From NCBI GenBank assembly GCA_002722885.1, contig PBNE01000005.1:62001-126000 (forward strand): a stretch of 64,000 nt of DNA. Reading direction: 5' to 3'. A model generated the notes under the pieces. That model saw only the letters and a program-made list of their open reading frames with translations. It made no database searches and had not been told where the DNA came from. The number at the start of each line of letters is the position of its first letter. The stretch's first letter is position 1. Below are positions 17,741 to 27,581 of the stretch, in pieces. This DNA is from Rhodospirillaceae bacterium (GTDB lineage Bacteria > Pseudomonadota > Alphaproteobacteria > SP197). The position numbers were made by a program, and so were the translations under genes.

Positions 17741-19618
17741 ATGCTGACGCAAATGCGCAAGGGGGCCTCATCCTGGCCCTCCAAAATTCTCCTTGGCGTG
17801 ATCGCGCTGAGCTTTGTCGGCTGGGGTGTCGGCGACATCTTTATCAATCGGGGTGAGACCACAGTCGCCCAGGTGGGTGATACGGAGATCGATGTCTTCG
17901 ACCTCGAAGTCGCCTACCGGACACAGATCCGCCAGTTCCAGGACAGCGGCATGCAGGTCGAACCGGGTTCCGATTTCGCCCGTGCCCTCGCGAACCTTTC
18001 GTTGCAACAGTTGATCAACGACACATTGGAAGCCGACAACGCGCGCGCCATGGGTGTCACCATTGCTGAAGATACCCTTCGCGCCGATATCGCGGGCAAT
18101 GCCACCTTCTTCAATGCCGAGGGCGTGTTCGACCCAGCGGTGTTTTCGGGGACGCTGGCCACAAGCGGCCTAAGCGAAGGCCGTTATCTCGGTATTCTCA
18201 CCAATCAACTGCGCCAGTCGCAGTACATCAACAGCATCGGCGCTGTGCCTCCGCCGCCTGACACGCTGGTCGATAGGATCTTCCGTCACCGGCAGGAGCG
18301 CCGCGTGGCCGAGATCGCCGTGATCAGCAACGACACCCTGGCACCGGACCCGACGCCGACAGATTCCGCTCTCGCAACCTACTTTGCAGAGCATGAGCAG
18401 GACTATGCGGCTCCGGAGTACCGCAGCGCCGATTACATACTGGTCTATCCCGAGGACCTCGCGACCGATGTCGTGATTGACGAGACAGCCGTCCGTGAAG
18501 CCTATGACTCTTCACCAGACGCCTGGATCGACCCCGAGCAGCGTCTGCTGCACCAGATTCCCTTCGAGACAAAAGATGCAGCCCTGGCAGCCTACGAACT
18601 GGTTCGGAGCGGAAGCGACTTTGCACAGGTCGCTTTCGATTCTGCGGGGATTGACGCTGAATCGCTCGAACTGGGATGGTTTACGAGAGTCGACCTCTTC
18701 GCCGAACTCTCTGATCCCATCTTTGCTGTCGACGCGGGTGAGGTTGTCGCGCCAATCGAATCTCCCCTCGGCGGATGGCTCCTGCTCAGGGTCGCGGATG
18801 CGAAGGCCGAGCAGGTCACGCCGTTCGAGGAGGCACAGCCACAGATCGAACAGGCTCTGAAGCTTCGTGCAGCGCGCGAAACGATCTTCGATCTGGCCAA
18901 CGATATGGACGACATCGTCGCATCCGGGACCAGTGTAGAAGAGACCGCAGCGTCCCTGCAGCTGGAGAGGAAGATGGTCGAGCGCGTGTCTTCGATCGGC
19001 CAGCCCGAAGATATCCTTTCCTTACAGATTATTCCCGATGCCCGCGAATTCCTCTCCGAGTTGTTCTTCGGCGACATCGATTTCCCCTCACCGGTGATCG
19101 AAACCAACGACGGAGGGCTCCTCGTCGTAGAGGTCACAGCCATCGCACCCGCCAGAATGAGGACACTCGACGAGGTTGAAGATCAAGTGCTGGTGGATTG
19201 GCAATTGGCGGAACAATCGCGTCTGGCCCAGGAGGCTGCGGAGGCCACAGCGGCGGCGGCCGGTTCGAGTGGCGATCTGGCCGAAGCATTCGAAACGACT
19301 TTCGAAGTGCCTGAACCGTTCCAACGTAACCAGGCCCCAACGCTCGACAACGTTGGCCTTGATACCGTCGAGGCCCTGTTCAGCGCATCACCCGGCGACA
19401 CCGTTGTGGTCAATTCGGCAGACGGCACCGCTCAAGTCATTGCACGTCTGCTGGATGTTGTGTCCGGTGACCCGATTGCAGATTCCGAGGGGCACATTGC
19501 CGTCGAGCAGTCCCTCACGAATGGTCTGATTTCGGATGTCGTCGACCAGAACACTGCGGCGATGTTCAACGAGACCGATGTGAACATCGACGAGGATCTC
19601 GTCGAGCAGTACTTCTGA
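17741..19618 (+). CDS. ppiD: PpiD-like periplasmic peptidyl-prolyl isomerase/chaperone
   Basis: A 625-residue protein anchored by one N-terminal helix (about 14-32, ILLGVIALSFVGWGVGDIF), then a SurA_N-like chaperone region (about 40-200), a parvulin-type PPIC domain (about 255-365; LLHQIPFETKDAALAAYELV, ELGWFTRVDL, GGWLLLRV) and a long C-terminal SurA/PpiD-like part. PpiD works at the SecYEG exit on newly translocated envelope proteins. ATG 17741 starts the typical MLTQMRKGASSW; 22 further in-frame codons upstream do not look homologous. trpE begins 2 nt after the stop. Confidence 0.9.
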   Translation: MLTQMRKGASSWPSKILLGVIALSFVGWGVGDIFINRGETTVAQVGDTEIDVFDLEVAYRTQIRQFQDSGMQVEPGSDFARALANLSLQQLINDTLEADNARAMGVTIAEDTLRADIAGNATFFNAEGVFDPAVFSGTLATSGLSEGRYLGILTNQLRQSQYINSIGAVPPPPDTLVDRIFRHRQERRVAEIAVISNDTLAPDPTPTDSALATYFAEHEQDYAAPEYRSADYILVYPEDLATDVVIDETAVREAYDSSPDAWIDPEQRLLHQIPFETKDAALAAYELVRSGSDFAQVAFDSAGIDAESLELGWFTRVDLFAELSDPIFAVDAGEVVAPIESPLGGWLLLRVADAKAEQVTPFEEAQPQIEQALKLRAARETIFDLANDMDDIVASGTSVEETAASLQLERKMVERVSSIGQPEDILSLQIIPDAREFLSELFFGDIDFPSPVIETNDGGLLVVEVTAIAPARMRTLDEVEDQVLVDWQLAEQSRLAQEAAEATAAAAGSSGDLAEAFETTFEVPEPFQRNQAPTLDNVGLDTVEALFSASPGDTVVVNSADGTAQVIARLLDVVSGDPIADSEGHIAVEQSLTNGLISDVVDQNTAAMFNETDVNIDEDLVEQYF

Positions 19619-19620
19619 TC

Positions 19621-21138
19621 ATGACCACCTACGCACCGGACAGCTCGGCCTTTGACGCGCTCTACAACGAGGGCAAGCCTCAGGTCGTCTGGACCAAACT
19701 CGTCGCCGATCTTGAGACACCGGTCTCGGCAATGCTCAAGCTCGCAGGCTCTCAACCCAACAGCTTCCTCCTGGAATCAGTCGAAGGCGGCGACGTGCGA
19801 GGTCGCTACTCTATCATCGGGCTGCGGCCGGACATTGTTTGGCGTTGCCTCGACGACAACGCCGAAATCAATCGTCAGGCCCGATACGATGCCGATGCCT
19901 TTGTGGCCGAAGAGTGTGGCGCCATCGAGTCCCTGAAACGGCTTGTGCGCGAATCACATATCGATCTGCCCGAAGATCTGCCGCCGATGGCCTCGGCTCT
20001 GATCGGCTACATCGGCTACGAGATGGTCCGGCTGATGGAAGACCTGCCGACTGATCGTGATCGGGTGATCGACGTTCCCGATGGATTGATGGTCCGGCCC
20101 ACGATCATGGCCATCTTCGACAACGTGGCAGATGAGGTCACCATCGTGACGCCCGTTTGGCCTGCAGCCGGCGTGAGCGCGCGGGCGGCCTATGCGCAAG
20201 CCTGCGAACGACTGGCCGATGCAACATCAGATTTCGAGCGCAACCTGGCCCACGGCCACGACGCCCCCTTCGAAGCCGATATGGCCGAAGCGACATCGAA
20301 CACCGACCACGAGCGCTTTCTGGAAATCGTCCAGGCCGCCAAGGACTACATCAACGCGGGCGACGCTTTCCAGATTGTGCTCTCGCAGCGTTTCGACCTG
20401 CCGTTCACGCTGCCGCCGCTGGCCTACTACCGGGCTCTGCGCCGCGTGAACCCCTCGCCGTTCCTGTTCTATCTCAACTTCGGTGAGTTCGCCGTGGTGG
20501 GTTCAAGCCCCGAAATCCTGGTGCGTGCACGCGAAGGCCGCGTCACCATCAGGCCGCTTGCGGGTACGCGTAAACGCGGTGCTGACAAGGCCGAAGACAT
20601 TGCGCTGCGTGACGAGCTTCTGGCCGACCCCAAGGAACGAGCCGAACACCTGATGCTGCTTGATCTCGGCCGAAACGACGTCGGCCGCGTCGCCAAGGTC
20701 GGCAGCGTGTCGGTCACCGAAAGCTTCCAGATCGAATACTACAGCCATGTGATGCACATCAGCTCGAATGTGGAAGGCGATCTGAGCGACGATTATGACG
20801 CGATCGATGCCCTCGTCGCCGGTTTCCCTGCGGGCACCGTGAGCGGTGCACCGAAGGTCCGCGCGATGGAGGTCATCGACGAGTTGGAAGCCGAACGACG
20901 CGGAGTCTATGGTGGTGCCATCGGGTACTTTTCGGCCAACGGATCCATGGACACCTGCATTGCCCTGCGCACTGCGGTGATCAAGGACGGCGTGCTCCAT
21001 ATCCAGGCTGGCGCGGGTGTCGTCACCGACAGCGACCCTGAATCCGAGCACCAAGAATGCCGCAACAAGGCGCGCGCGCTCACGAAGGCCGCCGAAGAAG
21101 CCTTTCGCTTCGCCGACCGAAGCGGTCTCAATCGCTGA
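19621..21138 (+). CDS. trpE: Anthranilate synthase component I
   Basis: A 505-residue chorismate-binding enzyme making anthranilate with TrpG. FLLESVEGGDVRGRYSIIG holds the LLES element involved in tryptophan feedback inhibition. The catalytic domain includes FQIVLSQRFDLPF, RPLAGTRKRG, HLMLLDLGRNDVGRV, PAGTVSGAPKVRAMEVIDEL and RGVYGGAIGYF. It is immediately behind ppiD (2-nt gap). Its partner trpG is 1.5 kb downstream, with an opposite-strand gene between, so trpE and trpGDC cannot be a simple single operon. Confidence 0.97.
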   Translation: MTTYAPDSSAFDALYNEGKPQVVWTKLVADLETPVSAMLKLAGSQPNSFLLESVEGGDVRGRYSIIGLRPDIVWRCLDDNAEINRQARYDADAFVAEECGAIESLKRLVRESHIDLPEDLPPMASALIGYIGYEMVRLMEDLPTDRDRVIDVPDGLMVRPTIMAIFDNVADEVTIVTPVWPAAGVSARAAYAQACERLADATSDFERNLAHGHDAPFEADMAEATSNTDHERFLEIVQAAKDYINAGDAFQIVLSQRFDLPFTLPPLAYYRALRRVNPSPFLFYLNFGEFAVVGSSPEILVRAREGRVTIRPLAGTRKRGADKAEDIALRDELLADPKERAEHLMLLDLGRNDVGRVAKVGSVSVTESFQIEYYSHVMHISSNVEGDLSDDYDAIDALVAGFPAGTVSGAPKVRAMEVIDELEAERRGVYGGAIGYFSANGSMDTCIALRTAVIKDGVLHIQAGAGVVTDSDPESEHQECRNKARALTKAAEEAFRFADRSGLNR

Positions 21139-21144
21139 CAACGC

Positions 21145-22539
21145 CTAGTTCGACGCGCCTGCGAGCAACAGTTCATTGTGATCGACGATCCGGCTGACAG
21201 GGACCAGAACGAAACCCCGGTCCTCCAGCCCGACAAGCCAGTCGGCCAGGGCGGCAACGGTCACATCGTGCGGATGACCGATACCGATGGCGAATCCCTG
21301 CCTGAGCGCCACCTCTTCCAGTTTGGCCAACTGCGCGTCGATCGCCGCGCGCTCGAGCACGTTGTCCAGAAAAACGTCTCTCCGCGCCGCCGGGATGCCG
21401 TTGCTACGCGCCGTCGACAGCGCAACCGATGATGCCGACGTCACAGAGTCGACAAACATCAGATCGCGACGCTCCAACTCTCCCATCAGGAGAGCCATCG
21501 CCTGCCTGTTCTGGGTCAGCAGGCTACCCATGTGGTTGTTGACACCGACGTAGCCTTCGAACCGCTCGAGGTTCCACATCAGACGCCGAGTCATCTCAGC
21601 TTGCGAGAGCTCATCGAGCAAAGCATGAGGCCCGGGATTGTGACGTGAATCGATCGGCTCCATTGGCAAGTGAAGGAAAAGTTCATGACCTGACGCCGCG
21701 GCAATCCGGGCCAGGCCCGCGACATCGTCGCCATAAGGAATGAACGCCATGGTCAGTGGGGCCGGCAGAGCCGAAGCCTGCTCGACCCTACGGCGATTGA
21801 GGCCGAGGTCATCGATCATGATCGCGATCATCGGGGCACCGTCATAGTCCAGGGGAATGTCGATCACCGGATCCGGCGGGAGCAGATCGGGACCATACTC
21901 GCTGATCGTATGGCTCACAGCGTTGTCGAACACAGGCGCTTCAGGTTTCGCATCCGGAACCGGTGCGATGGTGACCTGTGGAAGCAAAGCGACCGTCAAC
22001 CCCGGCTGATCTAGCGAAGCCAGACGCCAGGTGTGGACGATCACAATGTCTGTTTGGGCGAGAGCTGCGGGTTCGTCCAGAACCACAGGAAGATCAGGCA
22101 ACTCGGCCGTCGCACGGGGCGATGTGGCGCCCAGCGCCGCCATAAGAAGCGCGATTTCCGGCATTGTGTACGGCGCTGAATCTTCCGCAGTTTGATCAGC
22201 CTTCATTAGCAGAAGCGCATAGTGAACCGGGAAATGCGGCAGCCCAGGCAGGACCCGCGTACTGGTTTTCTCCTCCTCAACGCCAACGGCCAGCGTCGGG
22301 TTGTCGAGCGCGAGTTCAGCGGGCTGTTCTGCCGGAGGCGCATCCAGCACAACTGCCTGCTCTATTGCGGGAATGTCGGGCGCTGCGGACATCACCTGTC
22401 CGGCCCAGTAACTTCCGATCACGCCACCGGACAACGATGCCAATCCAAGCGTGGCGACCATTCTCAGGACAAGGCGCAGCACGCCCTGTTCCGAGGCGAC
22501 ATCGTCAGTCTCTCTGGAGTTGAATGAGAACAGCCTCAT
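21145..22539 (-). CDS. Divergent polysaccharide deacetylase family protein (YibQ-like)
   Basis: A 464-residue protein with one N-terminal membrane helix (about 25-45), a long Ala/Pro-rich low-complexity linker (about 50-240) and a C-terminal NodB-fold domain. The family blocks are AIMIDDLGLNRRR, APLTMAFIPYGD, GHELFLHLPMEP, GVNNHMGS, DSVTSASSVA and DVFLDNV. The domain resembles carbohydrate esterases, but the substrate is unknown. It lies on the strand opposite to its trp neighbours. Its stop is 6 nt from the trpE stop and its start is 120 nt from trpG, in a divergent promoter region. Confidence 0.85.
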   Translation of the reverse strand: MRLFSFNSRETDDVASEQGVLRLVLRMVATLGLASLSGGVIGSYWAGQVMSAAPDIPAIEQAVVLDAPPAEQPAELALDNPTLAVGVEEEKTSTRVLPGLPHFPVHYALLLMKADQTAEDSAPYTMPEIALLMAALGATSPRATAELPDLPVVLDEPAALAQTDIVIVHTWRLASLDQPGLTVALLPQVTIAPVPDAKPEAPVFDNAVSHTISEYGPDLLPPDPVIDIPLDYDGAPMIAIMIDDLGLNRRRVEQASALPAPLTMAFIPYGDDVAGLARIAAASGHELFLHLPMEPIDSRHNPGPHALLDELSQAEMTRRLMWNLERFEGYVGVNNHMGSLLTQNRQAMALLMGELERRDLMFVDSVTSASSVALSTARSNGIPAARRDVFLDNVLERAAIDAQLAKLEEVALRQGFAIGIGHPHDVTVAALADWLVGLEDRGFVLVPVSRIVDHNELLLAGASN

Positions 22540-22591
22540 GCGGCGTAGTCATCTCCCGCAGGAGGCAGCATGTAAAGTGGCCGATGGCGCA

Positions 22592-22620
22592 TTGTTCGGG
22601 CGGTCCCGTATCGCTATTCT
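22592..22620 (+). promoter_or_regulatory. Possible promoter of trpGDC-moaC-moeA
   Basis: TTGTTC (22592-22597), a 17-nt spacer and TATTCT (22615-22620), 39 nt before the trpG ATG. Some promoter is needed here because the preceding gene is on the opposite strand. No Trp-rich leader peptide or attenuator hairpin was seen in the 120-nt gap. Confidence 0.4.
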
Positions 22621-22659
22621 CTGCCGCCGCCCAGCCGGGGCGCTTTCGAGGATCATACC

Positions 22660-23247
22660 ATGCTTGTGCTGATCGATAACTACGACAGCTTCACCTACAA
22701 CCTTTGGCATTACCTGGGCGAGCTGGGTGCAGAGACCGAAGTCCATCGCAACGACCGGATCACGGTCGATGAGGTCATGGCCAAGAAGCCCGACGGAATC
22801 GTGATTTCGCCCGGCCCCTGCGATCCCGATCGCGCCGGCATCTGCCTTGAATTGGTCGAGCGCTGCGCGAACGAACGCATGCCCCTGATCGGCGTTTGCC
22901 TGGGCCACCAGGCCATCGGCCAGGCATTTGGCGGTAAGGTCGAGCGGTCACCCTTACCGATGCACGGCAAGCTTTCGGACGTGACGCATGCCGGAACCGG
23001 CGTGTTCAGCCAGATCCCCTCACCCCTGCGGGCAACCCGTTATCATTCGCTGACCATCGCACCGGGTTCGATGCCCGATTGCCTCGAGGTCAACGCCTGC
23101 ACGGATGACGACGTGATCATGGGCCTCCGCCACCGCGAACTGCCGATCCACGGGGTTCAGTTCCATCCGGAGAGCATCGAATCCGAGCATGGTCATGCCA
23201 TGTTGCGGAACTTCCTGAAAGAGACCGAAACCAGGGGCACGGCATGA
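22660..23247 (+). CDS. trpG: Anthranilate synthase component II, glutamine amidotransferase
   Basis: A 195-residue class I amidotransferase supplying ammonia to TrpE. Nucleophile Cys is in [16 protein letters not shown] and the His-Glu pair in [11 protein letters not shown]; the start [14 protein letters not shown] is diagnostic. The protein may also serve aminodeoxychorismate synthase, since no separate pabA is visible here; that is inference. First gene of the chain trpG-trpD-trpC-moaC-moeA, in which each start overlaps the previous stop by 4 nt. Confidence 0.96.
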   Translation: MLVLIDNYDSFTYNLWHYLGELGAETEVHRNDRITVDEVMAKKPDGIVISPGPCDPDRAGICLELVERCANERMPLIGVCLGHQAIGQAFGGKVERSPLPMHGKLSDVTHAGTGVFSQIPSPLRATRYHSLTIAPGSMPDCLEVNACTDDDVIMGLRHRELPIHGVQFHPESIESEHGHAMLRNFLKETETRGTA

Positions 23248-24275
23248 ACGAGATTCCCCAGGGCCTGAAACCCTTCATCATCCGCGCCGGATCAGGCGCG
23301 CCTCTCAGCCCTGAAGAAGCCGACCAAGCCTTCGATATCATCATGTCGGGCGAGGCAACACCATCGCAGATCGGCGGTCTCCTGATGGCACTGGCGGTCC
23401 GTGGTGAGACCGTCGACGAAATCGCGGGCGGCGCACGCGCCATGCGCGCCAAGATGCACCGAATGAATGCGCCGGAAGGCGCCATGGACATCGTCGGCAC
23501 CGGTGGTGACGGCATGGGCACGCTCAACATTTCAACGGCCACGGCCCTGGTGGTTACCGGTTGCGGAGTCGTGGTGGCCAAACACGGCAACAAGGCTGCC
23601 TCGTCGAAATCCGGCGCAGCCGATGTGCTGGCGATGTCGGGCGTGAACCTCGATGCCGATCCCGATGTGGTCCAGCGTGCCATCGATGAAGCCGGCGTAG
23701 GCTTCATGGTCGCACCGAAATATCACAGCGCGATGCGCCATGTGATGCCGACGCGGGTCGAACTTGGTGCGCGGACCCTGTTCAATCTGCTGGGCCCGCT
23801 GTCCAATCCGGCCAGTGTGAAACTCTATCTTCTGGGCGTCTTTGCCGAACAATGGGTCGAACCGGTCGCCCGTGTGCTCGGAGAGCTGGGAGCGGAACGC
23901 GCCTGGGTGGTGCATAGTGGCGACGGCTGCGATGAACTGACCCTGTCGGCTGAGAATACCGTCGCCGTGCTCGACAACGGTACCGTCATCATGACGACCA
24001 TGCATGCTGCGGATGCAGGACTGCCCTCCCCGGCGTTCAGCGAGATCATGGGCGGGGCGCCTGAAGAGAATGCCAAGGCATTGGCCGGTCTGCTTGACGG
24101 CGAGTCAAGCGCCTATCGCGACACCGTGCTGTTCAATGCGGCAGCTGCACTTGTCGTCGCCGGTGCAGCAGATGACCTCAAGGCCGGTGTCGCCCAGGCG
24201 GCCCAATCCATCGACAGTGGTGCGGCCAAGACCAAGTTGGAACGGCTTGTCGCAATCACCTCGGGCACGGCATGA
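23244..24275 (+). CDS. trpD: Anthranilate phosphoribosyltransferase
   Basis: A 343-residue enzyme joining anthranilate to phosphoribosyl pyrophosphate. Diagnostic blocks are [17 protein letters not shown] (PRPP binding) and [20 protein letters not shown]; also [15 protein letters not shown] and [11 protein letters not shown]. Full family length. ATGA overlaps link it to trpG before and trpC after. Confidence 0.97.
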   Translation: MNEIPQGLKPFIIRAGSGAPLSPEEADQAFDIIMSGEATPSQIGGLLMALAVRGETVDEIAGGARAMRAKMHRMNAPEGAMDIVGTGGDGMGTLNISTATALVVTGCGVVVAKHGNKAASSKSGAADVLAMSGVNLDADPDVVQRAIDEAGVGFMVAPKYHSAMRHVMPTRVELGARTLFNLLGPLSNPASVKLYLLGVFAEQWVEPVARVLGELGAERAWVVHSGDGCDELTLSAENTVAVLDNGTVIMTTMHAADAGLPSPAFSEIMGGAPEENAKALAGLLDGESSAYRDTVLFNAAAALVVAGAADDLKAGVAQAAQSIDSGAAKTKLERLVAITSGTA

Positions 24276-25084
24276 GCGATATTCTCACACGGATCTGTCA
24301 CGACAAGCGCGATCACATTACGCGCTGCAAGGCAGAACGCTCGCTGGCGGCAGTTGAGGCGGATGCACAACAACAGTCAGCGCCGCTGGGCTTTGCATCC
24401 GCGCTGAGTTGTGCTGCTGATGGTGCCTTCGGCTTGATCGCAGAGATCAAAAAGACTTCACCGAGCGCCGGTGAAATCCGACCTGATTTCGATCCAGCGA
24501 CCATTGCCGAGGCTTACCAGGCGGCAGGCGCAGCCTGCCTTTCGGTTCTGACCGACAAACCCTATTTCCAGGGTGATGACGCCTATGTGCTGCAGGCCCG
24601 CAACGCTTCCGGCCTGCCGTGTCTGCGCAAGGATTTCATGGTCGATACCTATCAGGTGGTTGAAGCGCGAGCGATTGGTGCCGATTGCATTCTGGTGATC
24701 ATGGCCGCCGTTGATGACGGACTGGCAGAAGAACTCTGCAGTGCTGCGGACGACCACAGCATGGACGTGCTGGTGGAGGTCCACAATCGCGAGGAACTCG
24801 ATCGTGCTCTGTTGCTGGACGCGAAGCTGATCGGCATCAACAACCGAAATCTGAAGACCCTGGACGTCGATCTCGCGACCACCGAGGCCCTCTCGCCGAT
24901 CATACCGGCTGACCGCGAAATCGTGTGTGAGAGCGGCCTGAAGACCCATGCCGATCTGAAACGCATGGAAGCTGTTGGGGCACGGCGTTTTCTAGTCGGC
25001 GAACAACTGATGCGTCAGGACGACATCGAACATGCGACGCGGATGCTTCTGGGCACCGCCAAGCAGGGCCAGGACGTGGCATGA
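24272..25084 (+). CDS. trpC: Indole-3-glycerol phosphate synthase
   Basis: A 270-residue TIM-barrel enzyme closing carboxyphenylamino-deoxyribulose phosphate to indole-glycerol phosphate. The motif [20 protein letters not shown] carries the catalytic lysine, followed by [41 protein letters not shown] and [10 protein letters not shown]. It is monofunctional, with no TrpF domain. Stop overlaps moaC start by 4 nt. trpF, trpB and trpA are not in this window. Confidence 0.97.
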   Translation: MSDILTRICHDKRDHITRCKAERSLAAVEADAQQQSAPLGFASALSCAADGAFGLIAEIKKTSPSAGEIRPDFDPATIAEAYQAAGAACLSVLTDKPYFQGDDAYVLQARNASGLPCLRKDFMVDTYQVVEARAIGADCILVIMAAVDDGLAEELCSAADDHSMDVLVEVHNREELDRALLLDAKLIGINNRNLKTLDVDLATTEALSPIIPADREIVCESGLKTHADLKRMEAVGARRFLVGEQLMRQDDIEHATRMLLGTAKQGQDVA

Positions 25085-25563
25085 GCGACACGCTAACTCA
25101 TCTGGATGATCAGGGCCGCGCCCACATGGTCGACGTTTCCGAAAAGGACATCACCGAACGTATCGCCGTGGCCGAAGGCACAATCACGATGGAGCCAGAA
25201 ACCCTGGCGAGGATTGTCGATGGTGACATGCCCAAGGGAGACGTTCTGGCCGTGGCCCGCGTCGCCGGAATCATGGCGGCCAAGCGGACGCCGGATCTTA
25301 TCCCCTTATGCCACCCTTTGAGCCTTTCGAAGGTGACGGTCGAGCTGGAGCCGGATCATGCGGCGCATGCCATCACGATTCGTGCGACCTGCAAGCTGAA
25401 AGGTCGCACCGGGGTCGAAATGGAGGCGCTCACGGCCGTCACTGTGGCAGGCCTCACCGTCTATGACATGTGCAAGGCGGTTGACCGAGACATGACGATC
25501 GGCGCGATCCAGCTGGTGCACAAATCCGGCGGCAAGTCCGGCACCTATCAGCGTGAAGCATGA
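25081..25563 (+). CDS. moaC: Cyclic pyranopterin monophosphate synthase MoaC
   Basis: A 160-residue enzyme of the molybdenum cofactor pathway that converts the MoaA product into cyclic pyranopterin monophosphate. Motifs are [49 protein letters not shown] and MCKAVDRDM with the catalytic lysine and aspartate, ending in VHKSGGKSG. Overlaps of 4 nt at both ends tie it to trpC and moeA. Confidence 0.97.
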   Translation: MSDTLTHLDDQGRAHMVDVSEKDITERIAVAEGTITMEPETLARIVDGDMPKGDVLAVARVAGIMAAKRTPDLIPLCHPLSLSKVTVELEPDHAAHAITIRATCKLKGRTGVEMEALTAVTVAGLTVYDMCKAVDRDMTIGAIQLVHKSGGKSGTYQREA

Positions 25564-26750
25564 TCCCCGTCGATGAGGCCAGACAGCGGATCCTGGGGGG
25601 CGTGAACCGTCTGGCCGCCGAGCAGGTGGCCATCTCCGAAGCTGCTGGGCGTGTTCTGGCCCAAAGTGTAGTATCACGCATCACCAAGCCTCCTCATCCG
25701 GTGTCAGCTATGGACGGATATGCCGTCCGTGCTGCCGATGTTGCCGCGGTGCCCGCCACCCTGGATGTCGTGGGCGAAGCGCCCGCCGGCGGGTCCTATG
25801 ACAAGGCGTTGGAGCCGGGTCAGGCTGTGCGCATTTTCACGGGCGGGCCGGTCCCGAACGGAGCCGACACCATCATCATCCAGGAAAACACGACGCGCGA
25901 TAGCGCCGTAGTGACGGTCCAGAAGAGCGCCGCCGAAGGCACCTATGTTCGCCGCAAGGGATTGGACTTTGCAGAGGGTGACGCCGGGCCCCAGGCAGGC
26001 TGTCTGCTCGGGCCGCGTGAAATCGGCCTGATTGCCGCCATGAACGTGCCCTGGCTGAAGGTCACGCGCCGCCCCCGGATTGCCATCCTCGGGACCGGTG
26101 ATGAAATCGTCATGCCCGGCGAACCTCTCGGCCTCAATCAGATCGTCAGCTCCAACTCACTCTCCCTTGCCGCGATTGCGCGCGATGCCGGGGCGGAACC
26201 AATCAACCTGGGAATCGCTCCCGACAACGAAGATGCCCTGCGGTCCATGGTGTCAGGAGCCAAGCGGGCCGACATGCTGGTGGTGACTGGCGGTATGTCG
26301 GTCGGCGAACACGATCTGGTTCGCAAGGTCCTGGCCGACGAAGGGCTCGATCTTGACTTCTGGAAGATCGCCATGCGACCCGGTAAACCCTTGGCTTTCG
26401 GCGTGCTTGGCGATACCCCAATGTTGGGTTTCCCGGGTAATCCCGTCTCAACCATGGTTTGCGGCCACCTCTTCCTACGCGCCTGCATCGGCAAGATGCT
26501 GGGTTTGCCGCCTGACGACGGTGAAGAAACCGCCACGCTGGGCGCCGACCTGGGGGCCAATGACGAGCGCCAAGACTATATGCGCGCCTCGCTTGATCGC
26601 GACGCGCAAGGACATCTGGTCGCAACACCGTTCAACCGGCAGGACAGCTCCATGCTGGCAACGCTCGCTTTGTCGTCTTGCCTCATCATTCGACCCCCCC
26701 ATGCCGAACCCGCAAGATCAGGAGATCTTGTCAGCGTGATCCGCCTCTGA
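25560..26750 (+). CDS. moeA: Molybdopterin molybdenumtransferase MoeA
   Basis: A 396-residue enzyme inserting molybdate into adenylylated molybdopterin. Blocks seen are [29 protein letters not shown], the MPT-binding [13 protein letters not shown] and [26 protein letters not shown] and [11 protein letters not shown]. Length is normal for the family. Last gene of the trpG-to-moeA chain; 132 nt follow before lexA, containing the lexA promoter and operator. Confidence 0.96.
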   Translation: MIPVDEARQRILGGVNRLAAEQVAISEAAGRVLAQSVVSRITKPPHPVSAMDGYAVRAADVAAVPATLDVVGEAPAGGSYDKALEPGQAVRIFTGGPVPNGADTIIIQENTTRDSAVVTVQKSAAEGTYVRRKGLDFAEGDAGPQAGCLLGPREIGLIAAMNVPWLKVTRRPRIAILGTGDEIVMPGEPLGLNQIVSSNSLSLAAIARDAGAEPINLGIAPDNEDALRSMVSGAKRADMLVVTGGMSVGEHDLVRKVLADEGLDLDFWKIAMRPGKPLAFGVLGDTPMLGFPGNPVSTMVCGHLFLRACIGKMLGLPPDDGEETATLGADLGANDERQDYMRASLDRDAQGHLVATPFNRQDSSMLATLALSSCLIIRPPHAEPARSGDLVSVIRL

Positions 26751-26806
26751 CCCTGGCGGGACAAGGAACAGGCGCGAACCACTACGAGTACAATCCAGAA
26801 ACAAGG

Positions 26807-26835
26807 TTGACACGAAATGTGAACCTAACTAGAAC
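26807..26835 (+). promoter_or_regulatory. Promoter of lexA
   Basis: TTGACA (26807-26812), a perfect -35 element, is followed by a 17-nt spacer and TAGAAC (26830-26835). The LexA operator covers the end of the spacer and the whole -10 element, so repressor binding would exclude RNA polymerase. Confidence 0.7.
26821..26835 (+). promoter_or_regulatory. LexA operator (SOS box)
   Basis: GAAC-CTAACTA-GAAC, exactly the GAAC-N7-GAAC (or GTTC-N7-GTTC) direct repeat known as the alphaproteobacterial LexA box. It lies 47 nt before the lexA start and overlaps the -10 element, consistent with autorepression. Confidence 0.85.
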
Positions 26836-26882
26836 ATGTGTCGACGTTACTGCTTTGTTCCATATTTTGTGGGGGTGGATAG

Positions 26883-27572
26883 ATGTTGACCCGAAAACAG
26901 CAGGAACTGCTGCTTTACATCAACAGCCGGCTGGCCGAGGACGGTGTCTCGCCCTCGTTCGACGAAATGAAAGACGCCGTTGGGCTCAAGTCCAAATCGG
27001 GCATTCATCGGCTTATCACGGCACTTGAGGAGCGTGGCTTCATCCGGCGCCTGCCCCATCGGGCACGAGCGCTTGAGGTCCTGAAGCTACCGCCCGGCGT
27101 GGAAGGCGTGGTGGCCACGCTGAGCGTGATCGAAGGCGCGCGGGCATCTGTTTCCGAATCGTCGGCCCATCCGGCTGAGGTCAACGACAACACGGTTGCT
27201 CTACCCCTGCATGGCAAGATTGCCGCAGGCACACCCATCGAAGCCCTCAGTGATCCGACGCAGAGCATCCATGTCCCGGCAGCCATGGTGGGCGTACGGG
27301 ATTGCTATGCCCTTGAAATTGAAGGAGATTCAATGATCGAGGCGGGCATCCTGGACGGTGATACCGTCGTGATTGAACGTAGCGATACCTCAGAGAGCGG
27401 CGCGATTGTCGTTGCTCTTGTCGACAGCCAGGAGGCAACCCTCAAGCGCTTGCGCCGCAAAGGCGACTCGATCGCATTGGAACCCGCAAATTCCGCCTAC
27501 GAGACCCATATCTTCGGTCCCGACCGGGTCAAGGTTCAGGGTCGTCTGATCGGGCTGATACGTAACTACTAG
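26883..27572 (+). CDS. lexA: SOS repressor LexA
   Basis: A 229-residue repressor and self-cleaving protease. The N-terminal winged helix ([17 protein letters not shown] to [12 protein letters not shown]) binds DNA. The C-terminal S24 domain has the cleavage site Ala115-Gly116 in [12 protein letters not shown], nucleophile Ser150 in [10 protein letters not shown] and general base Lys188 in [11 protein letters not shown] purine run GGGGGTGG precedes the ATG. Its own promoter carries an alphaproteobacterial SOS box. No other box of this kind was noticed between genes in the window. Confidence 0.97.
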   Translation: MLTRKQQELLLYINSRLAEDGVSPSFDEMKDAVGLKSKSGIHRLITALEERGFIRRLPHRARALEVLKLPPGVEGVVATLSVIEGARASVSESSAHPAEVNDNTVALPLHGKIAAGTPIEALSDPTQSIHVPAAMVGVRDCYALEIEGDSMIEAGILDGDTVVIERSDTSESGAIVVALVDSQEATLKRLRRKGDSIALEPANSAYETHIFGPDRVKVQGRLIGLIRNY

Positions 27573-27581
27573 AGTTTCCGA

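Noticed and set aside
26766..26779. A second possible SOS box, GAAC-N6-GAAC, upstream of lexA
   Set aside because: Spacing is six, not seven, and it lies upstream of the promoter; only the box at 26821 fits.
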